From NCBI GenBank assembly GCA_011800155.1, contig CM022368.1:3968001-4032000 (forward strand): DNA of 64,000 nucleotides. Direction: 5' to 3'. The notes under the pieces are model-generated. The model was not told where the DNA came from. It was given only the letters and a program-made list of their open reading frames with translations, and did no database searches. The stretch is from Flammulina velutipes. Lineage: Eukaryota > Basidiomycota > Agaricomycetes > Agaricales > Physalacriaceae. The stretch's first letter is position 1. Each line of letters starts with the position of its first letter. Made by a program: the position numbers and the translations under genes. Positions 1 through 12,452 of this stretch are shown here, one piece after another.

Positions 1-229
1 ATGGTCCGTCATGGTATTGTAAACGTAATCTAGGTATGTTGATAGATATCATTTAGATTCGGAGTCGTACACGCTACTGTTCACAAACGAACAAGCCAGG
101 TTAACCCACAAAGGGCAACCGTTAACAAGAAATGATTCGGTGACACCGACAAGGCGCCGTCAGAACCGGGAGTAGGCAAGAAGTTGCTCGAGTCTTCTGC
201 TTGCTGAGCTGCGGATTGCTGTGGGATCA

Positions 230-1470
230 TCAATCACCGGTAAAGAAAAAGATGTGATGAATACTGACTTTGAATGAGACCAATCCAACAATTATACCAA
301 TAGCGAAGAATGCAAAGGCGACGAGCAACCATATAACGCCCCAAACTATTGGAATTAGATTTCTATTTTTGAAAGGATGATCCACACATGCTCACCTTGG
401 GAGGGGAAACAACCACAAATCTTAGCGAAAGCTGACGCGTCGGACTCGTTGACTTTACGAGCAATGGTATCATCTGGAATACATCAGTATTGTTGGAATT
501 TCTGTAAGAGGGCAGCATACCGATAACATCCCATAGAACATACATGCAGGACATGACTCCGATGAATAAGACCTATGCGATGCTTTTAGTATAGGTCGGT
601 ATAGAAGGTAAAGGTGTCCTACCAGATAGCGCAGCGCCACTCCATCTGCTACGAACCAGAATAGTACAATGAGGCCAGACATACCCAATATCAGGACCCA
701 TGTGCTGAAAGTAATGTAAGATGCAATCCTCTGTGTATAGAAGACAAGAAATCTCACAGCCAATTGCGTCTCGCCCACCACAGGGTGAAGAGGAAGAACA
801 CAGCCAAAACGATGGAGGCGACTTTGCTGGCGTTCGTATTAAACCCGCAAGCTATTAAACACGCGCCGATGAAAGAGGATCCGAGATAGCCCGCAGGTAA
901 TGTGAGCCAGGATATTCCACCAGACATTTTGGTTACGCCGCCCTCGTCCGCTGGAGATATGTTAATGTCGTTAGCTGGGGGATCAAATGTGTGGCGTACG
1001 GTCTAATTCTATTGAATGTATGTGGGCACAGGTCAAGACGCCCACGAAGGCATGGCTCATCTAAACCAACAGCTCGTTAATAATCCTGTGTACTATTGTC
1101 ACCCTACGTACCTCATGGAAACCGACTGTGAGCAGTCTGTTCTTGGTGGTAAGCAACGCCTCGTGAACCGGCAGATCAACACATACTTGAATGGATAGAC
1201 TAGATTTGTGTCAGCGTTGATGATTCACGGTATTCCGCATGAGAACAACGACGTACTAATCCAAGAGAGAAAAGGAATGTGCCTTGCAAAGAGGTTATTT
1301 CTTCAGAACTTGAAGTATACTTTCCAACCAACTCACCATAATAATCCAATCGCAATAATGTACACTCCTGCAACAATCAACGTCGTTCGTTGGGTCTCAT
1401 TTGGCGCTACGGAGGAGGCAAAGTCTCGAGAAACCAAGTCGTGAAATTCGTTAGGATACACAGAAGGCAT
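230..1470 (-). CDS. Peptidase M50B-like membrane protein
   Basis: Read as about seven exons from ATG at 1470 (MPSVYPNEFHDLV...) to TGA at 230-232. The order is a first membrane segment (LIVAGVYIIAIGLLW), YPFKLLTVGFHE, MSHAFVGVLTCAHIHSIELD, DEGGVTKMSGGISW, LTLPAGYLGSSFIG, then several hydrophobic segments ending VWGVIWLLVAFAFFAIG. HE and MSH rejoin across an intron to make the zinc motif HEMSH expected of a site-2-type metalloprotease. Later exons are supported by the segment near 650-720 and by the DVLW-like segment at 510-550. The junction between the first membrane segment and the YPFK exon (about 1200-1340) does not resolve cleanly in phase, so an exon there is uncertain. The substrate is unknown; the family is common in Agaricomycetes and poorly studied. 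Family call is confident, exon structure moderate. Confidence 0.72.
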
Positions 1471-1928
1471 GGTGGGGAGAGCTAACCCAGGCCGACTGCG
1501 CGTTGTACAGGATAAATGATTGTTTGGCTTGGCATAATGACGTAAATGTGGCGCATAGATTGTAAAATTAGAGGATTCAACATTTATCTACTTAGCTTTG
1601 AATGGAAGTCTTGAACCAAGTGCGTACAAGCACGTCTACGGCTTTCCCTTCACAAGTCAAAGAGAGACAGCACCTGTATTTGTGCGTGTTGTTCGCCGAA
1701 CTAAGACTTGTCTTTGCCTCCATCATCCATGTCGACACCTAGGACATATTAGAACGCATCGCTAACGGCCTAACGAATTGTTATTGTCTTCATATGTGAA
1801 TCTGTATTGCTATTGTTATCTTGCTTTCGTGGTTGCTATCAAAACTCGTGCGTTATTGTTCTCCCCACTGTTTATAAACAATTAAATAAAGTCTCTCTCT
1901 TGAAGACTGACCTTTGCTTTCGTTTTGG
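1471..1928. other. Intergenic region between divergent genes
   Basis: Shared upstream region of the M50B-like gene (leftward) and the DUF6699 gene (rightward). It holds one copy (1604-1635) of a 32-base sequence found again at 6189-6220. A CT-rich leader lies just before 1929. No coding evidence was seen. Confidence 0.6.
1604..1635 (+). repeat. Dispersed 32-base repeat, copy 1
   Basis: Matches 6189-6220 at 29 of 32 positions in the same orientation. The core reads TTGAACCAAG, one variable base, then GCGTACAAGC. Both copies are intergenic. Its origin is unknown. Confidence 0.5.
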
Positions 1929-2872
1929 ATGGACAATCTCCCTGCTGCAACGCGTTCTATTCTCAAGCCATCCCGCTCCTCGCATTCCCACTCCCGCTCC
2001 CAATCCAATTCCCGCAAACCAGCGGTCACGATAGCTGAACCCGCGACTCCTCAACGCGGCGCGCCCGGGAAACCTGCACAGGATTTCACTGTCACTTTTC
2101 CGAATGTGCACAGCGCACGACAGTTGGAGGAATTGGCTTTTGACTTTGCTCGACGGATACAGTCACGCCGATTGGAGGACGAAAATGGGAAAGGCAAAGC
2201 TAAGGAAATCGATCCGTCACCGCTGAAGGCAGGGCGCCCTACCCACCGATCTGACAACTATCCCGAATTCCGAGATGTTCTTACTGGTCCATGGCAGCCA
2301 GGCGCGCATTGTTAGTTTCCTTTCAGCTTTATTCTATCATATTCTCATATATAACAGACGCTCCCGTTTTCAAACCCTTCATAGCCACCAAGATTACCTC
2401 ACTCGAAGTAAATCCTCACATTGCATCGATGTCTCCAGTACTCATTCGATGGGACGTCACTCAGCCCGCTCCGAATCATGTCGATTTTCAGGACGAACCG
2501 CTCACTGCGCCCCGTGTGACCGAACTGAACGTAGTCTCGAAGTCCATTCCCTGGCCTCTGAAGTTGAAGGAGAGCCCGTTCCTCCGAGCAGGTGTTACGG
2601 TGGCAGACTTTCTGTCTATGCTATCACTCGTCATGCGTGCTCCCTTACGCGATGTTGACCTCGATGCGCTCACTGAAGAAGAGCGCAACGCCTTCTTAAC
2701 CCTTTATCGACGTCGATGCCCAGAAGGCGATGACCCACACAGAGTATACGACTTGCTATTGGGTAGCACTCTGTTCGGCGGGTTGGCATACGATGAAGGA
2801 AACGCAAATGAGCAATCAAGGGCATATTGGGATATACATCTACGGGCGACATTCTTACCCAAAGAGCTTTAA
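1929..2872 (+). CDS. DUF6699-domain protein
   Basis: Two exons, 1929-2310 and 2358-2872, joined by a 47-base intron, give 298 aa. An in-frame ATG five codons upstream (1914) is possible; MDNLPAATRSILKPSR is preferred. Residues 1-120 are Ser/Arg/Pro-rich and look disordered. The C-terminal half carries HIASMSPVLIRWDVTQP, ELNVVSKSIPWPLKL and GVTVADFLSMLSLVM, the layout I recognise from DUF6699: a strand pair, an 'IPWP' segment, then 'GVTVxDxL'. No catalytic motif is visible and the function is unknown. The gene converges on the DUF6535 gene with only about 80 bases between the stop codons. Confidence 0.6.
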
Positions 2873-2950
2873 ATCTACGCATTATCATAAGTATAGTTAC
2901 TATAGTATATATCTCTACTCGCATCGCGTTCTCCGGTGTATTATTGACTA

Positions 2951-5784
2951 TTATACAGTAAATACGACACTCAGCTTCTCAAAGATTTGCTTGTCCATAA
3001 CAGGCCACTCGTTCGCCTTCATACGCTGCTCCCAGGTGCGCAATAGTTTCTGTCCCCGAAGCTTAGTGGCCACATTCATCTTCATCAGGTTGGGCACGAT
3101 GTCTGATAACCAATTCTGCTCTGCGAGCATACGGACCAACGTCCAAAGTCCCTCCTCCGAATCCTCGATACTATCCACTAAAGTATCCACCAAGAAAGAA
3201 AAAATCTCTCCCCGTTCGCTATTGCTGGCGTCTTCATTGTTCAATTGTGCCTTGATTAAGTCGAGTGCCGCCCGTTGTACTCGTACATCTTCAGACTGGG
3301 ATCGTTTGGGGGATAAAAGCTGGCGGAAGAGCTCCAGTAGGGTTTTAGAGTGACCTCTAGCCATATACACATAGCAGATGAACTCAGCGATCCATGATGG
3401 GGATCTGAATTTCTGCCATTCCTCATCTGTCTGGCCAAGCAGCTTGTCGGCGAGAAGTCGAAAGTTCTCCTGTATGATGGGCTCCGCAAACGCCACGTCC
3501 GGGGGAAGTGAATTCGCGGCCAGAACAAAAACAGATTGAAGGATGCTCAAGGCAGTGCTTGTGCCCGTGTTGTGGTGGAAGGCGGAATGGAGAGTGTCGA
3601 AGAGCTGCCTGAATCCGCTTCCCGGTCCGCGCACAAAGGAGCGTTCCCTTACAGCGTTGACATTCTCCATTAGTAAGGATCTCTGCTCCTCCTCTTCTAT
3701 CGTCTTCAACAGCTTGAGGCACGAGGCCAACGGTCTGAACACCAGGTAATCGTGCGCGTTCAGCGTTCCAACAACCTGAACAAGCAAGTCAAAGATTTCC
3801 TTCCTTGTACTCTCATCCTTCATCCGACCTAGCACATACACCATGCTATCCAACAGCAGCGCCAAGGTCCGTCCTTTCAAAACTTTCTCCCGCGAAATAT
3901 GTCGGTTCAAGAGAAATAGCATGTCGTGTATTGGATCCTTGTCGTCAGCCGATTTCGTTTGGGGGTGAATGTAGTAGAATAATGTCTCCATGGAAATCGA
4001 AGCCACAAAGTTCTCCATAGGCCAGGTCTCTATGACTGAGGGATCTGCTTTGTATGTGGCCCATTCTTGCATCATGGACTCGTCGAGCCGTCCATACGAC
4101 GACGACAATGAAGAGGAGGAGGTTGGCAGCAAAGTTAGCGGAACGAGGTCCTCGCCATTGCCACCGTCTAGAGTGATACATTTGAGGACGTGGATGAGAC
4201 TGAGCGTGTACTCGTAGACCTGCTTTGGATTCACTTCCTCCTCGGTTTCATTCCCAACATCCCCTTCGTGCTCTTTGACGATCTTTGAGTATAGAAGTCG
4301 GGGAATCCTGGTAGACAAGAGTTCGCGTGCTTTCCTCGGCACGTAAGGAAGAGTTCTGATTGACCTCAGTGCAAGGTCCATTGTTGACGCCTGTCGAGAC
4401 GTCTCCAAGAACCATGCGACCGCATTCCACGTGAGATCCTTCCAGTTCCTCTTCACAAAGTTATCCTCGCGCTCAACTCGGGGGTGGGCACGATACAAAG
4501 GAAGAGTCGACTCCGCCTCCAAGCTTCCCTTCTCCAGGTCAACGTCCGCCCACTTCGACATGGGTAGAGGGACTCGACACAATATCCGCCTGAACATCCA
4601 CCGCCCGCTCTCAACAAAGTAGTCCCACACACTCCGAAAGATTTGCGGCACCATTGCCATCGGTGTGTTGTGATACGGGCACATCTCCTTCAGAACCGGC
4701 CACACCGACAGCCCCATGTATACCACAAACACTAGCACGGATTCAACAAGCACCACATATCCCGCGATACGATGGTATGACCAGAGCTTCATGATCAAGC
4801 CCAAGAAGAAGAAGATAATGGCCAAATGCATCAGCAAAGGTAGGAGCAATATCCATTCCTCGACTTTGAACTTGAGCATGGCGTCCCATCGCGCCTGTCG
4901 CCGTTGGGCACAGTCGTATGTGCTCCCGTTCCGCAGACCGCGTTGGTACTCGTGCAGCCAGAATTTGACGTAGAAAGCATAGAGGAATATGCAGAGGGTG
5001 CAGGTGAGGGAGGTGCTCCAAGATGTAACGGTAGCGATGGCCAGTACGGAAGGTGGCGGAGGCTTTGAGAATAGGTTGTAGAGTTCACGTTGCTTAGAGG
5101 GTGGTATCTGAACTGCATCGAGTAAGGATTGCGCGCTGGACGTAGCGAGGAATTGCACGAGGGTATTGGCAAGTACTTCAGAAGATTCGGGACTGAGTTC
5201 CATGGCCAGAAATCCAGTCACTATGGCAGAAAATATGCCAGTCTAAACATTGCCCAGTTGAGTGACAATCTTTCTGAAATTGAATCAAAATCAAACTTAC
5301 AACGATGAGAAGCAAATCGAGACTGCCTGTCCATCCGCGAGTTGTCTCGCGATCAGAACTGGCAGCTTCCTTGTTGTAAATAGCCCAAAACGGCGCCTTG
5401 GGGTCTACGCCAACTCGAGGAGGTGGGTCTGCCGCACCGGGGGCAGATGTTTCACCGGGATAATCAGTTTGTTGGCTGGTTCGGGATTGAGTATCTGAGT
5501 GTAGTTGAGGCGTATGAGCTACACGTGCGGATGATGTCCTTACCATCGTCGTTGTTCGTTTTCGGATTCGCGGTATACGCATGACCAGCAAGAGATTGAA
5601 AAGGTGGCAATGGTGCTAGGGATTGGCGGCCAGTGCTTGGTGGAGTCGAACCGTCATAAATACTTGGTTCGTATAATCCTGATGATTGTCTGGTCAACTT
5701 TCCGCGTATAGCAGCGTCTAGAGGAGACTTACCAGGACCAGCTGGAGCTGGGGGTTGAGTGATAAGTAGGCTGGGAGTATCCAT
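2951..5784 (-). CDS. DUF6535-domain membrane protein
   Basis: Three exons in transcription order, 5784-5544, 5494-5301 and 5242-2951, give 908 aa. After a disordered N-terminus comes the DUF6535 signature: KAPFWAIYNKEAASSDRE, LDLLLIVTGIFSAIVTGFL, then VTSWSTSLTCTLCIFLYA and more hydrophobic helices around LLLPLLMHLAIIFFFLGLIM and GYVVLVESVLVFVVY. The remaining ~550 residues are helical and soluble-looking, with no recognised domain. The family is a multi-pass membrane protein frequent in Agaricomycetes, often in many paralogues, with no known biochemical role. Both splice junctions restore the conserved reading, so the model is firm; function is not inferable. Confidence 0.75.
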
Positions 5785-6544
5785 GAACGTGCAGAGGGTA
5801 AGATGGGAGGCGCAAGTCCAGGAAGCGTTTCTAACGGCTATAAAACATGAGGACTTTATTCTTATACGGGACGAAGAACGCACCCACACCCACACGGCGA
5901 CATGACCCTTGCAGAACAAGGCGTCATGGATTGTGGGTCCATGTTCTTGTTGGGGGACAATAGTTTGTCAGGAGCCCTTGTCTGCAAGCTTGTTGTAAAT
6001 AATACAAGGAGCGACGAAGGTGCTCGACAAGCCCACATAGCCGTCAACTTTCAAAGCTACTGGCGTCATGCAATGACTACTAGGCTCCCTCGTCCTGGAG
6101 TTCTCGACGTTGATTTGCTACGACTCGCGAGAGGATCCGTGATTAGCTCGAGAGATATTCACCATTTGTCTAACTTCAAAGTTGTCGTGGAAGTGTTGAA
6201 CCAAGCGCGTACAAGCGCGTGTCCCAATTTGGACGCAAAGCTCTTTCCGATCGTACTTTTGAGAGTACTACAAGGATGTAGCTCGCATTTTTGATCCTTT
6301 GTGCAGAATGGAACGGTGAAATTTGATATAGTCTAAGATTATAATAACAAGTCAAAATGTCCAATAGATTTTGCAATGTTGTCTGGCACTTCCACGCTTG
6401 TTCGCGGCCATTTAGAGCTCACAGACAAGTTCAAGGGCATCATACCATAATTCGATGCTTGCTCACAGAGACGCGGCGTCTTCTAGGACTTTGATACGAT
6501 AGCTGGTTGATGCTAGCCATGGCAATATTCATTGAGAGGAAGCA
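5785..6544. other. Intergenic region with repeat copy 2
   Basis: Upstream of the DUF6535 gene and downstream of the rhamnose mutarotase gene. It holds the second copy of the 32-base repeat (6189-6220). An open stretch at 5902-6294 on the + strand has no family resemblance and is not called. Confidence 0.5.
6189..6220 (+). repeat. Dispersed 32-base repeat, copy 2
   Basis: Same sequence as 1604-1635 with three substitutions, in the same orientation about 4.6 kb away. The flanks do not match, so the similarity is limited to this block. Confidence 0.5.
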
Positions 6545-7035
6545 TCATGCCTTTCCTTCGAATCTGAATACTTCATCGACGCTCTATATTCAAGACACGT
6601 TAAACGTTGCTTGCTGACGTGAATAGAGCAACTCACAGCCCACCAAGGAATGTCTCCTCCACTTCCAGTGGCACCCGGAACTAGAGACTCCTGCATACCA
6701 TCCGTCATCTTCCACCACCTCTGGGTCTCTGGGTCTTCTGCGACTTTCGCCATGTCCCCTTCGTAGTCGGAACCCGTGTATTTGAAGGTGGCGATGAGGA
6801 GGTCCAGCGGTGGGTAGTAGTTGATCGAATAGTCAACTACATGTGCACGCTCAAGAGAGGCAAGGACACCCGGCCACACAGCTGCATGGCATTCCTTGTA
6901 CTCTGCTAACGCGGAGGGTTTAAGCTACTAATGATTAGGAAATGGACCGGGAAAGTAAAAGTAGAGTACCTTGACAATTTGGCAGACACGTTTTGTGTGT
7001 GGGACAGACATGGGGAAGTTCTTGGCCGGTTGCAT
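6545..7035 (-). CDS. L-rhamnose mutarotase family protein
   Basis: Three exons, 7035-6970, 6924-6637 and 6583-6545, give 130 aa, normal for this family of about 105-130 aa. It interconverts the alpha and beta anomers of L-rhamnose or a related sugar. Visible signature: RVCQIVKLKPSALAEYKECH, AAVWPGVLASL (the conserved His before xxVWP), DPETQRWWKMTDGMQESL, and the C-terminal WWASVDEVFRFEGKA recovered only after splicing. All junctions keep frame. I see no rhamnose-catabolic neighbours, so the physiological sugar is not indicated by context. Confidence 0.82.
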
Positions 7036-7464
7036 TATCGATGAAAGTTATATAGGGACAGACGGCCCGGTTCGACCGTCGAGCATTGACCAGGTGAGGA
7101 CGTGCGAGCCGCCATTGCCAGCTCTAATTCAAGTTCCATAGACACAGTCAAGCCAGCCCGAGAACAACAGAGGGTAGGCAACAATATTGCGATAGAAGTT
7201 CGCGTTTTTGGCAATGCTGAAATTTATTTCGGCGTGGCTGCTGTCTCCAGCGTGGTCCAGAGATGGGATTATTGCGGGAGACAGTTGGTCGAAGAATAGA
7301 TAGCCAGACAGCAACATGAGTGACCTCAGATTTTAAGTTATCCGCAATGCGAAAAAGATAACGAAGGAGCTGAGATGAGGTGACTGAGCGGAGCTTGAAA
7401 TATACAGCTCATTCCTTGTCTTCTGCCTCCATCCATCCCTTACCACCTGTATTCCTCATAAACA
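7036..7464. promoter_or_regulatory. Divergent promoter, mutarotase / Rab11
   Basis: A 429-base gap between two divergent start codons. The right end has a pyrimidine-rich leader (CTTGTCTTCTGCCTCC at about 7418) before the Rab start. No clear TATA box for either gene. Confidence 0.4.
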
Positions 7465-8533
<1,069 letters not shown>

Positions 8534-8764
8534 GTATACCTCGATGACCAGCATGTCTTTAATTGGTGGAAAGGATGGTGGGCAGGCAGGAACTTCTTAG
8601 AGCATCTACACACGATTCGTGTATATGTACATCTATACGGCCTCTTGGCACTCTTCTTTCTTCATGTTAACTCTTCCTGATGTCGATACCTACTGTACAT
8701 TTTCGTTTTCTTTCTCGTATTCATGTTTTGGATTTTGCACTGTGTGACATCGCGAAGTTCTATA

Positions 8765-11700
8765 CTATGCCCGTCGGAAGAGGCGGGTTACTCTATATGA
8801 TATGCGAGAAAAGCCAACAAGTAGTCCAACGAGAACACCCGCATCTACAACGAGAACGCCCAATACGCCTGCCATAAAGCGTGGAGCAAACACCTTCCAT
8901 ACCATTAGATGTCTGCGAAGGATTGCGGCACTGACTGCAGCGCCGATCAGCAGCGAGGAGTAGTACATCATGACTCCCAGGCCAGCCAACACACTTTCTC
9001 CCTTCACTTTTATGTCGAGGTCCAGCTGTTTATCCTCTTTGTCTTTACCTGGCGCAGGGGCCATCCTCGGGGGACGATTCCAGAGCGCCAGAAGAGGAGC
9101 GGCGAGTCCTACCAGAAACACCGGACCAACTGAGTTGAGAACAACAGTGAGCGGTGCAAACGGATACGTGACGGTCGGAGTGAGTATGAATCCTGCTTTC
9201 CATTGGATAGACGAGATCGTCGACTGGTGGCCCGTCCCAAAGAACATCTGCAGCCCAAGCAGTGCGACGGGTACAATGTCAGAAAAGCGGATGGTGGGCG
9301 ATTGGTCCACAGCGGGATCGGGCTCCAGAATGGCAGAAAGCGCAGCGGACGCAAAGCTATCCTGCATGTAGCGCACATCCCGGGCGCTGTCTACTACCTC
9401 GAGTATTGAGACGAGCGCCAGCGCGCCTAGCACCAAGACGATTTGGGCCGAAAGCTGGCTGCATATGAACACCAGCGCGAACCCGATGCTCCAGAATAAA
9501 AGGTATGGTGCCCCGTATGCGTTCGCGAAACCCAGAACCTTGACTTGCTTCGGCTGGCTCCTGTCGAAATGGAGGCAAAGCGGCATGAGGTACCAAAAAG
9601 TCCCTCCGACGAGGAGTGTTAAGGCGAAAGCGCCTCGAGCCAACCACGTCCTGCCCAATCGAAGGAGGAATGTCCATTCCTCACCCAAGATACCGGCCGA
9701 GTCTAGCCACTCTGTTAACCAGAAGACAGACCCCGCAAGGAGTGCTGGAGTAAGGACTCCTGGGATGAATACCTGGGCGAGACCCAACTCCGACCTCGAC
9801 GTTCTCAAAAAGTAGTTGCGAATGACGAAAGGTAATGCAAAACTGAGTGGCAATGCGAGAGCCAGAACAGGTATAGGAGGAGTAGGAAGAGTCGAGGACG
9901 CGTAAAAAGTGACGTGACAATAGGGCTGCTGCTCTTCACGGCACACCGTGCTGATCGCCATCAGCCGGGTGCATATCGCGTATAGCAACGAGAATCCTAG
10001 GATGCGATAGCGAAGTCGAGAGGATGGTGATTGGATGCCGGTCAACACGAAGGGTACGATTGAGGAGATGGCAAGGTATGGCACCATACGATCTTCCCAG
10101 AATGTGAAAGAGTTAGAGAAGAATGCGACAGTGTGCAATACCAAGGGGAGAGGGAGACTGGAGAGGGTGGACTTGAAGGGTGGTGGTGACGATGCGATGA
10201 TAAGCAGGCTGGAGAGCAGAGGCGCCACAAACAATATACAATCCAAGGAATCGATGCCCTGTAAATGCTCTCCGGCGCCAAGGAATGCAACTAGTCCAAC
10301 GGTGGCCCCGCCTGCGATCCCTCGTAGGCTTTTTGAAAGCTGCGTGTCTAGATACGCGTTCCAATCATACTTGGCCGCCCACAGGCCAGAATATAGCGAC
10401 CAGGTGGCGATGAGTCCTACCCCCAATACGGCCAGACCAAAGGCCATTCGTAAGGGATTGAACTGCGCCCATAATGACCGACAAGTTGCCAGTGCGACGC
10501 GATTGTAGTTTGTTAACGTGATTAACGCCATCTCTGAGCTGAGGCCTCCCACTTGTGTGGCCTCCCAAGCGTTATGAAGTTGATCCCAGTAGCCATCGAG
10601 CTCTCCGCCTGCAGAGCTAGAGCGGTATACCTGGAGATATCCTCGGATTTGGGCCGCGTTGAGTTTGAGCGCCTGTAGCAGGAGGTTGTCTTTGGACCTC
10701 CAAAATAATTCTGGGATGACTGTTCCAAGGTTGTTAAACGGAATGGGAAGGCCAAGAAGCAACGAAAGCGTTGGCAGGATATCGATCTGCTGGACGGAAC
10801 GATGCACTGCTGGTGATCCCGGGAAGGTCGTGTATTGTAGAAGCCCGGATGGGGGAGAGCCGCGAGATAACTCTGGCCCTTTGCTGTAAATCCACAGCGC
10901 ACTGGACGTTTCCAATACACCGTCGCCTCCATGGTCTCCGGAACGATCCATACCATGGTCGCCGAGTACGACCAGTAACGTGCTGTCGTCCAAAAGATCA
11001 ACAACGCGCTCCAACACGTCGTTCATCTGTTCTAGTTTCGTTTTCATGATGCGATTCTCCGGTCCGACTCTGTGTCCAACGTGGTCAACACCTAGGAAAT
11101 GACCGACGAGGAAGTCAAACGGCTGACTAGGATCCTCGAGAAGGGGAAAGAGGTGGGTTATTACGCCTTCGTCGACGGTGTGTAGATCTTCGACATTGAA
11201 GGAATCATAGGGGAAAGACATATTGTGTCCGAACGATTCAGGGAAAACGGACATCCATGTATCGTCACCCATGAAAGCTGCCTACACACGTTTAGCGAGG
11301 ATAAGTTGATTTGGGAACCACGTACAGTTTTCCCTGCCAGCTGCAACTGTTTTAGAATGGAGTCTTCTTCAATGGAGGAAGCCCCAAAGTTATTCCCGAG
11401 ATCAACGAATGTGGGCAATGATCCTGTCGTGAGACCTTTAATGCGTTGTAACGTCGTTGTTGGTGGGTCGGAATAGGCGTTGAATATAAAGGAATGTTTT
11501 GGGTGCGCGGCAGTGAGTTCTTGGGGCAATGTGAGGACATTGTGGTGATATTCCGAAGGAGGAGCAGGCGGGTTTGGTGAAATAAAGTCGAATCGAAGGG
11601 CGTCAATTATCAGAAATACGGCGCGTTTGTGAGTGGCGGGCAAGGTGCATTCTCCGTTATTGCATGCCGTGGTTTCCGTTAATGCCAATCGAGTGAGGAG

Positions 11701-11781
11701 GAATCCACTGGTAAACAAATAAATGCCTGCCAGGTGCACGAACACAACCCAAAAGACGATAGCCGTCGAATTAGACAGCAT
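8765..11781 (-). CDS. GPI13: GPI ethanolamine phosphate transferase 3 (Gpi13/PIG-O)
   Basis: Two exons, 11781-11326 and 11281-8765, give 990 aa, typical for Gpi13. It adds phosphoethanolamine to the third mannose of the GPI precursor in the ER, the group later linked to protein. An N-terminal membrane anchor (IVFWVVFVHLAGIYLFTSG) precedes the luminal alkaline-phosphatase-like catalytic region: RAVFLIIDALRFDF, a Thr-rich metal-site segment SDPPTTTLQRIKGL, AFMGDDTWMSVFPESF, FDFLVGHFLGVDHVGHRVGP and LVVLGDHGMDRSGDHGG. About a dozen transmembrane helices fill the C-terminal half. It shares a convergent arrangement with the Rab11 gene, 231 bases apart. Confidence 0.93.
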
Positions 11782-12452
11782 TTTCTGTGAATCGTTCAGT
11801 AAATAAGGCGAACTATATCCTGCGCGAATATTCGCACCAGCTCGTCCAGCGAATTATGTTACAAGTCTTGAAGCTTGATGGTTAGAGTAACGAGTAGATT
11901 TCCCAAACGAGACAATCCCAATGCGGCATTCCCGCTCAGATCGCGCCTTTTTCTTTCTCCCACCACCACCCATATGCCAAAACCTGGCCAAAACTATTCT
12001 TCTATTTTGACAACCTTCCCTTTCATGTGGCGTCGTCGCGATCCTTGAGAACTTAGGGTAAAGTGGGCATATTCGTCATGGCGCTGACACGGTCACGGTG
12101 ACATATCATGTCATCTTGAATTACCTACCGTGCCTTTGTCATTGGACCACCACTGTCAACCAGTACTACCAGAGCGAACTTAGAGCGAGCCACAACGCCC
12201 TACATCTCAAATTGAGCACGACGCAGTCGGCTTTCCCCAGGCCGTCAAGTTATATAGGCGACAAGATCAATTCGAATTCGTATTCAAGCCGCATCGCGAG
12301 GCGACGTGAGCTGTCCGTGGCGTTTACTACCCTGAACTCAGAACTATGCTTCCTGAAGGGTTGACAGAGGCCGTCTGAAAACACACTTGCATTCTTTTAC
12401 CTCCACTACCATTCGTTTTCTTCCATTCCTGTACATAGCGGCTAGGAGGACG
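11782..12452. other. Intergenic region, GPI13 / DUF6533
   Basis: Divergent upstream region of GPI13 and the DUF6533 gene. No coding signal was found; an unrecognised first exon of the DUF6533 gene could lie near 12340-12440. Confidence 0.4.

Noticed and set aside
5902..6294. 130-codon + strand frame between DUF6535 and the mutarotase
   Set aside because: No recognisable motif, no supporting splice structure, and it spans the dispersed repeat; treated as intergenic.
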